Shown one piece after another: positions 44,234 to 53,399 of a stretch of 58,522 bases of DNA. Origin of the DNA: Candidatus Hemicellulosilyticus sp. P3 (GTDB lineage Bacteria; Bacteroidota; Bacteroidia; Bacteroidales; P3); assembly GCA_001543385.1 (NCBI GenBank), contig LPNH01000013.1:1-58522 (forward strand), in the 5' to 3' direction. Each line of letters opens with the position of its first letter. Within the stretch, counting starts at the first letter, position 1. The notes beneath the pieces were generated by a model that ran no database searches, was not told where the DNA came from, and was given only the letters and a program-made list of their open reading frames with translations. Position numbers and translations under genes: made by a program.

Positions 44234-46162
44234 GTGGCACAGCCTGCACACGACACTGTTTATTATCTCCGCCGCTATTGGGGTTACGGCCAGTTCCGCC
44301 CGTTGCAAGCCGAGATTATTGACGCAGTGTTGCAGGGACGCGACACGCTGGCTTTGCTGCCTACAGGAGGCGGCAAGTCGATCTGTTACCAGCTGCCCGC
44401 CGTTGCCATGGAGGGCATCTGCCTGGTGGTGTCGCCGCTTGTTGCTCTGATGAAGGATCAGGTGGAGCAACTCCGGAAACGCGGCATCAAGGCTTCATGC
44501 CTCACCTCGGGGATGAGCGGCATGGAACAGTCGGTGGTGCTCAATAACTGCCTCTATGGAGGCACAAAGATTTTATATGTATCGCCGGAGAGGCTCAGGA
44601 ATAAAACTTTCATAGGCCATCTGCGGCAAATGAAGCTTTCGCTGATTGCCGTCGATGAGGCCCATTGCATTGCCCAATGGGGGCACGATTTCAGACCCGC
44701 CTATCTCCAGATTGCCGACATACGCAAGTACCACCCGCAGATCCCTGTGCTCGCCTTGACAGCCACCGCTACACCACAAGTGGCGACGGAGATTCAACAG
44801 CGCCTGCTGATGCGGAGGGCGCAAGTGTTTCAAGGTACGTTCCAGCGCAAGAATCTGGCTTATATGGTTTATCACGAAAGCAACAAGGTGGAACGGATGG
44901 TTTCTGTTTTGTTGCAGAACGGCGGCAACGCCATTGTCTATGTCCGCAACCGGCGACGCTGTCAGCAGGTGGCGGCACAGCTGCACCGCGCCGGACTCAT
45001 GGCCACTTATTACCATGCCGGGCTCACAACACAGGAACGCGACAACAGGCAGGCGCAATGGATGAGCGGACAGGTGTCTGTAATGGTGGCCACGAATGCT
45101 TTCGGCATGGGCATTGACAAGGCCGATGTACGTTGTGTGATTCACCTGGACCTGCCCGACTCGCTCGAGGCCTATTTCCAAGAGGTGGGGCGTGCTGGAC
45201 GCGACGGGCTGAAGGCCCGCGCTGTGATGCTCTATGACGAAAGCGACATGGAGATGTTACGCCATACTCATGAAGAATCGTTTCCGTCACTCCAAGAGAT
45301 TCGGAATATATACAATGCTGTCTGTAATTATTATCAGATACCTGTCGGGAGCGGGCAGGACTGTTCGTTTGACCTGGATTTGGGCGAACTGAGCCGCACA
45401 TATTGCGTGAAACCTGTCACACTCTATGCTGCTCTGCAGTATCTGGAACGAATCGGACTGGTGTCTGTACCCGGCCGGGAAGATCATAGTTCGCGTCTGT
45501 ATATCCCTATCGACAAGGAGACTCTCTATAGATTCCAGGTAAGCCACCCTCGATACGACACGCTGATACAATGTATGCTGCGTAGCTACGGAGGGTTGTT
45601 CACCACGTATGTGAATATATATGAGCGGCAACTGGCACGCCTGTGCGGAAATGATGTCGCCACGGTGGAGCGGATGTTGCTGCACCTCGACGCACTGCGG
45701 ATTGTCTCTTATCGCAAGCGTAGCAATAATCCACAGATTGTTTTCCCGTCGAACCGTGTTGACGGCGATGCCATCAGCGACGGAAACGCGACTTACCGTA
45801 TGTTGCAGGAATCAGCCCGCAGGCGTATGGAGGCTGTCATTGATTATGTCAGCGACACCGGACACTGCCGCAGCGGTTTATTGCTGGCTTATTTCGGGGA
45901 GCGGCAAAGGAGACCCTGCGGCGACTGTGATTATTGCATCCGGACACAACAGGCACGGGAAGATGAGACGGAAATGATGCACGACACTGCATGCCGCATC
46001 GTTGAGATTCTGTGCCGTCGGAACTTGAGCGCGAATGAACTCACGACGGAACTCTGCACACTATATCCCGGCACAGATATTGATGTTGTGGAGAAAACAA
46101 TACGTCAGCTCCTTGATGAGCGTCGGATCGGGATGACCGCCGATTTCAAACTATATGCATAA
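44234..46162 (+). CDS. recQ: RecQ-family ATP-dependent DNA helicase
   Basis: A 642-residue 3'-5' DNA helicase: Walker A LLPTGGGKS, DEAH-box VDEAHCIAQWGHDFRP (RecQ aromatic-rich loop), TATATPQV and FQEVGRAGRDG. The zinc-binding subdomain is partly visible (RRPCGDCDYC) and a winged-helix region follows. The start is GTG at 44234; no in-frame ATG gives an intact N-terminus. Its stop overlaps the convergent maf gene by 17 bases. Confidence 0.92.
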   Translation: MAQPAHDTVYYLRRYWGYGQFRPLQAEIIDAVLQGRDTLALLPTGGGKSICYQLPAVAMEGICLVVSPLVALMKDQVEQLRKRGIKASCLTSGMSGMEQSVVLNNCLYGGTKILYVSPERLRNKTFIGHLRQMKLSLIAVDEAHCIAQWGHDFRPAYLQIADIRKYHPQIPVLALTATATPQVATEIQQRLLMRRAQVFQGTFQRKNLAYMVYHESNKVERMVSVLLQNGGNAIVYVRNRRRCQQVAAQLHRAGLMATYYHAGLTTQERDNRQAQWMSGQVSVMVATNAFGMGIDKADVRCVIHLDLPDSLEAYFQEVGRAGRDGLKARAVMLYDESDMEMLRHTHEESFPSLQEIRNIYNAVCNYYQIPVGSGQDCSFDLDLGELSRTYCVKPVTLYAALQYLERIGLVSVPGREDHSSRLYIPIDKETLYRFQVSHPRYDTLIQCMLRSYGGLFTTYVNIYERQLARLCGNDVATVERMLLHLDALRIVSYRKRSNNPQIVFPSNRVDGDAISDGNATYRMLQESARRRMEAVIDYVSDTGHCRSGLLLAYFGERQRRPCGDCDYCIRTQQAREDETEMMHDTACRIVEILCRRNLSANELTTELCTLYPGTDIDVVEKTIRQLLDERRIGMTADFKLYA

Positions 46163-46715
46163 TCTCCTGATAGAGACGCGACGTGGGCAGCCCCATGACG
46201 TTGTAGTAACAACCTTCTATCCGTTCGACCCCCACCATGCCGATCCAGTCTTGCACACCGTATGATCCGGCTTTGTCGAAAGGCAGGCAGGTGTCGACAT
46301 AGTGTTCAATATCGGCCCGGGACAACGGGCGGAAACAGACATCGGTGGACTCGGTGAATGCACGTTGCCGGACACGTGTGGTCAGACAAACGCCGGTGTA
46401 GACGGTGTGCCGCTGTCCGGATAGGGAGGTGAGCATGGTTATGGCCTCGTCACGGTTCTGCGGTTTGCCCAGCTTGCAGCCGTTGAGCGACACGATTGTG
46501 TCGGCGGTGACCAAGATCTGCGACGGCTGAAGCCGGCCGCGGTCACAGCCCGCCGCCTTGCGCAGGGCCAGTGTCTCGGCGACACGCTCCACCGGTATCG
46601 TTGCGTCGATGTGTTCGTCGACATCGAGAGAGATGATGGTTACAGGGAAACCCAGCATGCGCATCAACTGATGACGTCGGGGCGACTTCGAGGCCAGAAG
46701 AATTGATATATCCAT
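46146..46715 (-). CDS. maf: Maf-family nucleoside triphosphate pyrophosphatase
   Basis: A 189-residue Maf protein, which hydrolyses dTTP/UTP or modified nucleotides. SKSPRR (residues 9-14), the metal/base-contact Asp region ILVTADTIV, and the C-terminal GSYGVQDW are conserved. Downstream of the YwqK-family gene by 9 bases on the same strand and convergent with recQ. Confidence 0.93.
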   Translation of the reverse strand: MDISILLASKSPRRHQLMRMLGFPVTIISLDVDEHIDATIPVERVAETLALRKAAGCDRGRLQPSQILVTADTIVSLNGCKLGKPQNRDEAITMLTSLSGQRHTVYTGVCLTTRVRQRAFTESTDVCFRPLSRADIEHYVDTCLPFDKAGSYGVQDWIGMVGVERIEGCYYNVMGLPTSRLYQEIMHIV

Positions 46716-46724
46716 GGCGGACGC

Positions 46725-47876
46725 CTATTTCACCTCTTTGCCTGCCTTGAAACGCACAGTGAGAATCTCTTTGCCGTGCCGATCATACCAAGTCCAGCGG
46801 CCTTCTTTCTCGCCGGAGGCGAAGGCGCCGGATTCCTCGAGACGACCTGTCTCTTCACTATAGCGCTCATATTTGCCGTCACGCAATCCGTTTCGGTAGC
46901 GCTCGCGTGACTCCACCTTGCCCGAGGGGAAATAATGGATCTCGTCGCCGTCTTTGACCCCGTGCCGGTAGTTGATGAGATAGCGCACGGTGCCGTCGTC
47001 GTAGAAGCCTTTCCATTCGCCGTCCATCCGGCCTTGGTGAAACATGCCTGTGTAGTCGACACGGCCATCTTCGTACCAGGCGGTCCATCGCCCCTCTTCC
47101 ATGCCTGATGCATAGTGCCCTTCGTGCAGCTTGCCGCCCGACTCGTACCAGGTGGTCCAGAGCCCCTCCTGCCTGCCGTCGCGGTACTCGCCGCTGCGCC
47201 AGCGTTCGCCCGTCTCGTAGTAGTAGGTCCAAAGGCCGTTCTCTTCACCGTGGCGGTAGTGCCCTGTCACACCAAGGCGACCATTTGTGCGCCAATAGAA
47301 GCGCCACTCGCCCTCTTGCTCATCGTCGACGAGCTGTCCTTCCATGTCCTTTTTGCCATCGGCTGTCCACCACACTCCGGGCCCGTTGAGGCGGTTGCCG
47401 GAATAGGTGCCACGGAATTTGATCTGCCCGTTTGGATGCCACTCGCGCGTCTCTCCTTCGCGCACACCGTCGGCGAAAGGTATCTCATCGTGTTTCTGCC
47501 CGTTTTCGTACCATGACGTATAGAGCCCCGTCTTGCGTCCTCCCGCCACACGCACCTCACTCTTGAGGTCGCCGTTGGCATACCATTCACGTGAGTGGCC
47601 GTCGGCGTAGCACTCTTCGGCGCAACGGCTTCCATCGTCGTAGTAGACCAACCAAAGGCCTGTCTTATTGCCACGCTCGTCGTAGCGCCCCTGCTGGTAG
47701 ACCTTGCCGTTGGGGTGCCACCAGGTCCACTGTCCGATACGCACACTGTCATCGTCCATGGTGCCTTCGACGGCGGTACGTGTCTGCTCTTTGTCATAGA
47801 ATTTTTGATAGACGATTTGTGTCTGTGCAGCAGAGACCGTCAGCAGCAAAAAACATATCAGTGCGGTTTGTTTCAT
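46725..47876 (-). CDS. Secreted YwqK/MORN-repeat protein
   Basis: A 383-residue exported protein (signal peptide MKQTALICFLLLTVSAAQTQ) made of about 13 short repeats of the type NGxxxxExxYxxGxxxGxWxxY, i.e. MORN-like units (e.g. DERGNKTGLWLVYYDDGSR, RHGEENGLWTYYYETGER). The YwqK family is often called a toxin-antitoxin antitoxin, but no toxin gene is nearby, so I do not adopt that label. Probably a periplasmic or surface protein of unknown role. Confidence 0.8.
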   Translation of the reverse strand: MKQTALICFLLLTVSAAQTQIVYQKFYDKEQTRTAVEGTMDDDSVRIGQWTWWHPNGKVYQQGRYDERGNKTGLWLVYYDDGSRCAEECYADGHSREWYANGDLKSEVRVAGGRKTGLYTSWYENGQKHDEIPFADGVREGETREWHPNGQIKFRGTYSGNRLNGPGVWWTADGKKDMEGQLVDDEQEGEWRFYWRTNGRLGVTGHYRHGEENGLWTYYYETGERWRSGEYRDGRQEGLWTTWYESGGKLHEGHYASGMEEGRWTAWYEDGRVDYTGMFHQGRMDGEWKGFYDDGTVRYLINYRHGVKDGDEIHYFPSGKVESRERYRNGLRDGKYERYSEETGRLEESGAFASGEKEGRWTWYDRHGKEILTVRFKAGKEVK

Positions 47877-47937
47877 GGCATACGAGTTTTTACCTGGGGA
47901 TGGATGCGCCCCGACGGAATGGGCGGGGAGGCAAGAT

Positions 47938-49233
47938 TTATTCGGAATAGACGAAGGCTATGCGCACGGCATCGGCAGACTGTGTGCCGTTGAGGATGGT
48001 ACGGCATGCTGAACTGCGGCGTCCGTCGAGCATGAGCAGGGTGCCGTGGTCGGCCCCGGTCATCATGAGGCCTTGCAGATGTTGGGTGATACGGATGCGA
48101 TAAAGGCCTTTGCCGGCATCGTAATAGCCGTCGTAGCCGCTGTTGTTGGACAGATAGTCGTTGATGAAAATGGTCGATCCGGACGCATAGCGACGGTAGG
48201 CCACTATGCGGCCGGGCTTGGCGTCGTCGGCGTCGCTGCTGACGGGCAGCAACAGTTCCGCGTAATGGATGACGGCACGCGGATGCTGCGCGTGGAAACG
48301 CTGCACATAGCTATCGATGTTGATTTCCACCGCCATGCCGCTCAACGGCTCAAGGTAGAGATGCGAACTGCCTTCTATCGAGTCGAGGGTTCCCTGCTGG
48401 AGTTGCAGGAAAGACCCTGAATAGACGTGCCGGAACTGGCTGAAGTGCGTGGCTGGAGCCTGTGTCGAGGTGTAGCCGGCCAGCAAGGCTTCCTGCTGGG
48501 TGCCGCCGTCGCCATCTTGATAGTAGAGTGTCATGCCGCTGGCGCTTTTGCCGAAATCGAATGTCAGCATCAGTGGATCGGAATCAGCTTCGACACATTC
48601 TATGCAAAGCCCTTTCACCGCCTCCTGCAAGGCAGCATGTGAAGGGAAGCTGTGATCCGACAAGAGGGAACGGAAGCTGTCGCCCAATGGCAGCCGAAGC
48701 ACTGTATCGGCGGCAGAGACAGAAAACGTCGAGTCAAAGAACACTGTTGTCGACAGCGGCAGGTGACTGGATGCATAATAGACACTGTCGGGGCTGACCA
48801 CGTCAGAAGTCTGGGTGATGCGGAGATGCAATGTACGGCTGTCGCTCCCGCTCAAGGCTGGGTAACGGTCTATGACGGCTATCGACAGGTATGCCGAGTC
48901 GACGATGTAATGGTTACGGGAAAAGTCAAGGCCGCTATTGTTCGGCAACGCCAATTGGACAAAGCTGCGTGCCGTTACGCGGCCGTAGGTGGCATCTTCA
49001 TAGTAGCCCGCCATAGCGGTGTAGTAGCCCGAGGTGCGCAAACTGTCATCGTAGACAGTGTAGGCCGCCATGTCGGGAGAGGTGATGGTGTCGCGGACGC
49101 CTGCATACTGCGAACCTGCATCTTGCAAGCCGAGACCCAACCCGGTCTCATCTTCTTCACAGGCAGTGAAAAACATTGCCGCCAAGCAACAGCAGGCAAG
49201 CCGACCAATCCAGGAATGCGAAGGTATATGCAT
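47938..49233 (-). CDS. DUF4270 lipoprotein
   Basis: A 431-residue lipoprotein (lipobox MFFTAC, with EEDETGLGLGLQ after it). The body is beta-strand-rich with NHYIVDSAYLSIAVIDRYP, and the end DGRRSSACRTILNGTQ...RIAFVYSE fits DUF4270. It commonly occurs beside the short glycogen synthase in Bacteroidetes, as here, 13 bases downstream of it. Function unknown; likely surface-exposed. Confidence 0.85.
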   Translation of the reverse strand: MHIPSHSWIGRLACCCLAAMFFTACEEDETGLGLGLQDAGSQYAGVRDTITSPDMAAYTVYDDSLRTSGYYTAMAGYYEDATYGRVTARSFVQLALPNNSGLDFSRNHYIVDSAYLSIAVIDRYPALSGSDSRTLHLRITQTSDVVSPDSVYYASSHLPLSTTVFFDSTFSVSAADTVLRLPLGDSFRSLLSDHSFPSHAALQEAVKGLCIECVEADSDPLMLTFDFGKSASGMTLYYQDGDGGTQQEALLAGYTSTQAPATHFSQFRHVYSGSFLQLQQGTLDSIEGSSHLYLEPLSGMAVEINIDSYVQRFHAQHPRAVIHYAELLLPVSSDADDAKPGRIVAYRRYASGSTIFINDYLSNNSGYDGYYDAGKGLYRIRITQHLQGLMMTGADHGTLLMLDGRRSSACRTILNGTQSADAVRIAFVYSE

Positions 49234-49246
49234 AGCTAAAAGGAAC

Positions 49247-50068
49247 TTAATTCAGATTGTTACCGATAATTGTGTCGTAGAGTTTATTGATTTCACCATA
49301 AAAGACATCGCTGTCGGGGTTGTAGTCGACGACGTGTTTCTTGGTTTCTTTGGCGAAGGCCACCAGCTCCGGGGCGGCATTGGGCGATGCTATCACCACT
49401 CCGTTGGCGTAGGTGATGGCGGCTTTCATCAACCCTATATAGTCCAATTCATGGAAGAGCGAAAGGTCTTTGGGGGTCGCTTTGTCCGTGCGGAGCTTGC
49501 GCTCCATGTCTTCCGAGAGGGTGCCGTGGAAAGCGTCGTCGCAGATGGAGCAGACCATCTTCGTGCCTTCAAAGAAGGCATTTTCTTTGTTGATGCGACG
49601 CAGATAGAACGGCACCATGCTGGTGAACCAGCCGGAGAAGTGGACCAGATGAGGCCGCCAGGCCAGCTTGCGCACCGCCTCAAGGGTGCCCTTGCCGAAA
49701 AAGAGCAGGCGCTCGTCGGTATCGTCGAAGATATTGCCTTTGGCATCGAGCAACGCACCGTGTTTGGAAAAGTATTCTTCGTTGTCGATGAAGTAGACTT
49801 GCATACGGGCCGCCGGAATCGACCCGACCTTGATGATGAGCTGCCTGTCGCTGTTGTTGACAACAATATTCATGCCCGAGAGGCGGATGACCTCGTGCAG
49901 CTGGTGCCGCCTGTCGCTGATGGTACTGAACCGGGGTGTGAAGACACGTATCTCGCGGTCGTGATCCTGCGCATAGGCAGGCAGGTAACGGCCCATGTGT
50001 GACATCTCTGTCTCGGGTGTAAACGGTACAATTTCTTGATTGACATATAAAATCCTACTCTTAACCAT
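49247..50068 (-). CDS. glgA: Short glycogen/starch synthase (GT5 N-terminal domain)
   Basis: A 273-residue protein corresponding to the starch-synthase catalytic N-terminal domain only: ILYVNQEIVPFTPETEMSHM, PRFSTISDR, PHLVHFSGWFTSMVPFYL. Full GT5 enzymes are about 480 residues, with a second Rossmann domain that is missing here, so glycogen synthesis by this protein alone is doubtful. Such short forms are standard in Bacteroidales. A TATCTTTG element (50095-50102, minus) lies 27 bases upstream. Confidence 0.8.
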   Translation of the reverse strand: MVKSRILYVNQEIVPFTPETEMSHMGRYLPAYAQDHDREIRVFTPRFSTISDRRHQLHEVIRLSGMNIVVNNSDRQLIIKVGSIPAARMQVYFIDNEEYFSKHGALLDAKGNIFDDTDERLLFFGKGTLEAVRKLAWRPHLVHFSGWFTSMVPFYLRRINKENAFFEGTKMVCSICDDAFHGTLSEDMERKLRTDKATPKDLSLFHELDYIGLMKAAITYANGVVIASPNAAPELVAFAKETKKHVVDYNPDSDVFYGEINKLYDTIIGNNLN

Positions 50069-50091
50069 ATTGTCAAAAAATAAAATCCGTG

Positions 50092-50122
50092 TTGCAAAGA
50101 TACAAAAAAAAATGTAATTTTG
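50092..50122 (+). promoter_or_regulatory. Promoter of recX
   Basis: TTG (50092-50094), 20-base spacer, TAATTTTG (50115-50122) on the plus strand, 54 bases before the recX ATG. It overlaps the glgA -7 element on the opposite strand. Confidence 0.65.
50095..50102 (-). promoter_or_regulatory. -7 element (TATCTTTG) for glgA
   Basis: Minus-strand TATCTTTG upstream of glgA, interleaved with the recX promoter. Confidence 0.55.
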
Positions 50123-50175
50123 CTCGCCTGAAATTGGCGCAAAACAACTGTTACAACGCAGTTGCCGACAGTTTT

Positions 50176-50643
50176 ATGCACATCCCGCACAAAGAATACA
50201 GCGACGCCGAACTCCAAGCCAAAGCCGAACGCTACTGCGCTCTTGAGGAGCGGTGCAAGAGTTCGGTGTGCAAGAAACTTTACGAATGGGGCGCCGCGAG
50301 ACAACAGGCTGATATCATCATCGAACGGCTTGTTGCGGATCGGTTCATCGACGAACACCGCTATGTACGCCTGTATTGCCACGGCAAGCTACGCACCCGG
50401 CACTGGGGACGCAACAAAATGGCGTGGGAGTTGCGCGGCAAGGATATCGGCACGGAACTGATTGCCGAAGGTTTGTCGAGTCTGCCGGACGGTGAGTATT
50501 ATGCCACACTTGATAAAGTGGCACAAGCCAAGTATGCAACGCTGCACGACGAAAACGAATATGACAAGCGGCGAAAATTGACCGCATTTCTGCTGGCACG
50601 TGGATTTACGGCCGACGAGATCCGTCACTGGTCGGCGGACTGA
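50176..50643 (+). CDS. recX: Regulatory protein RecX
   Basis: A 155-residue RecX, an inhibitor of RecA filament formation. Three-helix repeats typical of the family are visible (CKSSVCKKLYEWGAARQQAD, LVADRFIDEHRYVRLYCHGK, DKRRKLTAFLLARGFTADEI). ATG at 50176 begins the conserved part and follows the promoter at 50115; the longer frame starts inside the promoter. Its 3' end overlaps the convergent SAM hydroxide adenosyltransferase gene by 19 bases. Confidence 0.88.
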   Translation: MHIPHKEYSDAELQAKAERYCALEERCKSSVCKKLYEWGAARQQADIIIERLVADRFIDEHRYVRLYCHGKLRTRHWGRNKMAWELRGKDIGTELIAEGLSSLPDGEYYATLDKVAQAKYATLHDENEYDKRRKLTAFLLARGFTADEIRHWSAD

Positions 50644-51431
50644 TCGAGAAACTTGAACCGGAAATGTTCCAGCACACGAAGACCCACCAGCTGCTGCACT
50701 GACTTGTTCGGCAAAGCAATTTGCAGATATCCTGAAGCCGACACGGTCAACAAGACGCCTTGCTTGTTGGCAGGGTCCGGGGTGATGTCACTATAGGTGT
50801 GACTCAAGCGACGCACTTCATACTCGCGGACAGGCAAACGGAATGCTCGCCCGCGACGCACCTGCTCGAACTGGTCGTAACGGATGCTGAGATCGGCGTT
50901 GCCGTAAAGATCGATATAGTTGACGTAGACCACCAGGCTGTCGGACATTTCCATATAACCCATCGCACGCATCGGGTTGAGGGCGGAGACCGGGGGGCCC
51001 AACGCACTCAACGGAGTCCCGCCGCAAAGTTCCTGCGCCACCTGGCAGAAGAGGCTGTAGCCCGGAAAGGTGAAGAAGTGGCCGTCGTCGAGCGAGACTT
51101 CAAGTTTGACAGCATCAGAGAAGTCATTGCCGAAAACGGAGTGAGGCAGGCCGTTGTCGGAGCAAATGAAATACTGTTCGTGGAACCGGATGACAACATA
51201 GGGCCATTCGGAACCCACATCAATCATGTGGACAGTGCCGGGAGGGAAACCCATGCAGCCACTACGTATGATGAACGAGGCACGCGTCAGGTCGCCACGG
51301 GGAATATCGTGTGTGATGTCAACCACACGTACACCTTCGATGCGCGAGAAGAGCCTTCCCTTGACCATTCCGCAAAAGAAATCACGGGTGCCCCAGTCGG
51401 TGGTGAGTGTTATGATTGGCGATGACAGCAT
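50625..51431 (-). CDS. SAM hydroxide adenosyltransferase (DUF62 family)
   Basis: A 268-residue member of the SAM-dependent halogenase/hydroxide adenosyltransferase family, which cleaves SAM to adenosine and methionine. Features: [21 protein letters not shown] with the catalytic Asp, [33 protein letters not shown], and [13 protein letters not shown]. The start at 51431 is the family start. A TATCTTTG element lies at 51442-51449 on the same strand, leaving a leader of only about 6 nt. Confidence 0.88.
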   Translation of the reverse strand: MLSSPIITLTTDWGTRDFFCGMVKGRLFSRIEGVRVVDITHDIPRGDLTRASFIIRSGCMGFPPGTVHMIDVGSEWPYVVIRFHEQYFICSDNGLPHSVFGNDFSDAVKLEVSLDDGHFFTFPGYSLFCQVAQELCGGTPLSALGPPVSALNPMRAMGYMEMSDSLVVYVNYIDLYGNADLSIRYDQFEQVRRGRAFRLPVREYEVRRLSHTYSDITPDPANKQGVLLTVSASGYLQIALPNKSVQQLVGLRVLEHFRFKFLDQSADQ

Positions 51432-51441
51432 ATTTGTGGCG

Positions 51442-51449
51442 CAAAGATA
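51442..51449 (-). promoter_or_regulatory. -7 element (TATCTTTG) for the SAM hydroxide adenosyltransferase
   Basis: Minus-strand TATCTTTG, 10 bases before the ATG; the message would be nearly leaderless. Confidence 0.55.
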
Positions 51450-51470
51450 CGAAAATTTAAAGGAAATACT

Positions 51471-51478
51471 TATCTTTG
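51471..51478 (+). promoter_or_regulatory. -7 element (TATCTTTG) for sufCD
   Basis: Plus-strand TATCTTTG, 64 bases upstream of the sufC ATG. It indicates that the suf operon begins at sufC. Confidence 0.55.
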
Positions 51479-51542
51479 TAGACGCTATACGCACATTGGC
51501 AGAAGCAACAACACAATTCCTATTCAGAAGATTAGAGCAATC

Positions 51543-52298
51543 ATGTCACTACTATCCATACGCAACCTGCACGCCTCTATCGGCGAGAAAGAGATACTGA
51601 AAGGTGTGAACCTTGAGGTGAAGAAGGGTGAGATACACTCCATCATGGGCCCCAACGGCAACGGCAAGAGCACTTTGGCCGGAGTCATCGCAGGCAACCC
51701 CAAATATACGGTCACCCAAGGTGAAATCCTATTCAACGGCAAGAATATCCTTGACATGCCTGTCGATGTACGCGCTGCCGAAGGGATTTTCCTCGGATTC
51801 CAATATCCTGTGGAGATACCCGGGGTGAGCATCACCAACTTCATGCGCACCGCCGTCAACGAGCAACGCCGCTACCGTGGGCTCGACCCCTTGAGCGGCA
51901 GCGAGTTCCTGAAACTCATGGATGAAAAGAAGAAGGTTGTCGAGATGACGGCCAATCTGGCTAACCGTTCGGTCAACGAAGGATTCTCGGGCGGCGAGAA
52001 AAAGAAGAATGAGATTTTCCAGATGGCTATGCTCGATCCGACACTGGCCATCCTCGACGAGACTGACTCGGGGCTTGACATCGACGCGCTGCGCATTGTG
52101 GCGTCGGGTGTCACCAAACTGCATACCGACAAGAACGCCACCATCGTCATCACCCACTACCAACGGCTGCTGGACTATATTGTGCCGGACTATGTGCATG
52201 TGCTCTATGAGGGCCGCATTGTCAAAACCGGCCCCAAGGAACTGGCATTGAAATTGGAGGAGAAAGGTTATGAATGGATTAAGGAGGAACTACAGTGA
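51543..52298 (+). CDS. sufC: Fe-S cluster assembly ATPase SufC
   Basis: A 251-residue ABC-type ATPase of the SUF scaffold complex. Walker [10 protein letters not shown] (36-44), the SGGEKKKNE signature and Walker [17 protein letters not shown] are present, the last one typical of SufC. It overlaps sufD by 4 bases (GTGA). Normally it works with SufB and SufD; sufB is not upstream. Confidence 0.96.
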   Translation: MSLLSIRNLHASIGEKEILKGVNLEVKKGEIHSIMGPNGNGKSTLAGVIAGNPKYTVTQGEILFNGKNILDMPVDVRAAEGIFLGFQYPVEIPGVSITNFMRTAVNEQRRYRGLDPLSGSEFLKLMDEKKKVVEMTANLANRSVNEGFSGGEKKKNEIFQMAMLDPTLAILDETDSGLDIDALRIVASGVTKLHTDKNATIVITHYQRLLDYIVPDYVHVLYEGRIVKTGPKELALKLEEKGYEWIKEELQ

Positions 52299-53395
52299 TT
52301 AGGAAAGACATTTTGCAAGAGGCATGGAGCAGCGTGGACTTCAGCGATTTCCGCAATGACTCTTTGGAGCGTCCCACACCTGCCGACGGCCGTGTCGACG
52401 GGCAATGCTGCTGCACCATCCCCGACCTTGATGCAGACCGCAGACTTTTTGTCAACGGATTTGGCAAGGGGATGAACATCACGATTGGCAAAGGAGAAAT
52501 TATCGAGCGTCCTGTCCAGCTACAATCTGTGGTGAATATGAACCGCAAGGCGCTGGTGGAGATGCGTCATGAAATTGTTGTCGGAGACGGCGCACAGGTA
52601 CGTGTCATACACTGCGACGACACTGTGGGGGAACTGCGATCATTATCGGACAACCATGTCAACATCCGCATCGGCGCCGGCGCCGTGGTGGAATATTACA
52701 AACTGCAGAATCTCAATGACCAGTCCGGAGTCATCAACCGCACCCAAGTCACTATGCAGACTGGATCGAGCCTGACAATGATAAGCATCAGCCTCAACGG
52801 CGGCCATATCTGCAACCATACCGAAGTGCGTATGCAAGGCGAGGGATGCTCCGTGTGTGCCGACGGTCTTTATCTGCTTGACCGCAACCAACTGTGCGAC
52901 AACTATATTTTTGTCGAACATGCCCGGCCGCGCTGTGAAAGCAAAGCTCTCTACAAAGGCATCGTCGATGACCAGGCCCGCGCTCAGTTCAACGGCCACG
53001 TGCTGGTGCAAGACGGCGCATTCAAGAGCGAGGCGGCACAGATTAACCGCAACATACTGCTGACCGACAAGGCGCATGTCGAGTCAAAACCTTTCCTGGA
53101 AATCTATAACGACGATGTGAAATGTTCGCATGGCTCAACCACCGGGCAGATGGACCTTCAGGCACTATATTATATGCAAACCCGCGGAATCACGGAACGC
53201 ACGGCCCGCATGCTGCTCTCTTATGCCTTCTGCGACGAAGTGGTGCAGCACATCGGCATCGGGCAGCTGCGTGAAGCCATCAGCTCCATGGTGAAAAAAA
53301 GGCTCCATGGCGAACTCACCTCGTGCGCCGACTGTGCACTGCGTTGCAGCACCCCCTGCAACGGCCCTGACGTGAATTTTAAAATCAAAATTTAA
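52295..53395 (+). CDS. sufD: Fe-S cluster assembly protein SufD
   Basis: A 366-residue SufB/SufD-family scaffold protein. The SufD-type motif [10 protein letters not shown] is present (SufB has a different sequence here), along with the beta-helix core and [24 protein letters not shown] start at 52295 overlaps the sufC stop. It is shorter at the N-terminus than typical SufD, and ends in a Cys cluster, [12 protein letters not shown], that could bind a metal or cluster. SufB and SufS are absent locally. Confidence 0.9.
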   Translation: MIRKDILQEAWSSVDFSDFRNDSLERPTPADGRVDGQCCCTIPDLDADRRLFVNGFGKGMNITIGKGEIIERPVQLQSVVNMNRKALVEMRHEIVVGDGAQVRVIHCDDTVGELRSLSDNHVNIRIGAGAVVEYYKLQNLNDQSGVINRTQVTMQTGSSLTMISISLNGGHICNHTEVRMQGEGCSVCADGLYLLDRNQLCDNYIFVEHARPRCESKALYKGIVDDQARAQFNGHVLVQDGAFKSEAAQINRNILLTDKAHVESKPFLEIYNDDVKCSHGSTTGQMDLQALYYMQTRGITERTARMLLSYAFCDEVVQHIGIGQLREAISSMVKKRLHGELTSCADCALRCSTPCNGPDVNFKIKI

Positions 53396-53399
53396 CCCT

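Noticed and set aside
46725..47876. Toxin-antitoxin module
   Set aside because: The YwqK label is often automatic; there is a signal peptide and no toxin gene nearby.
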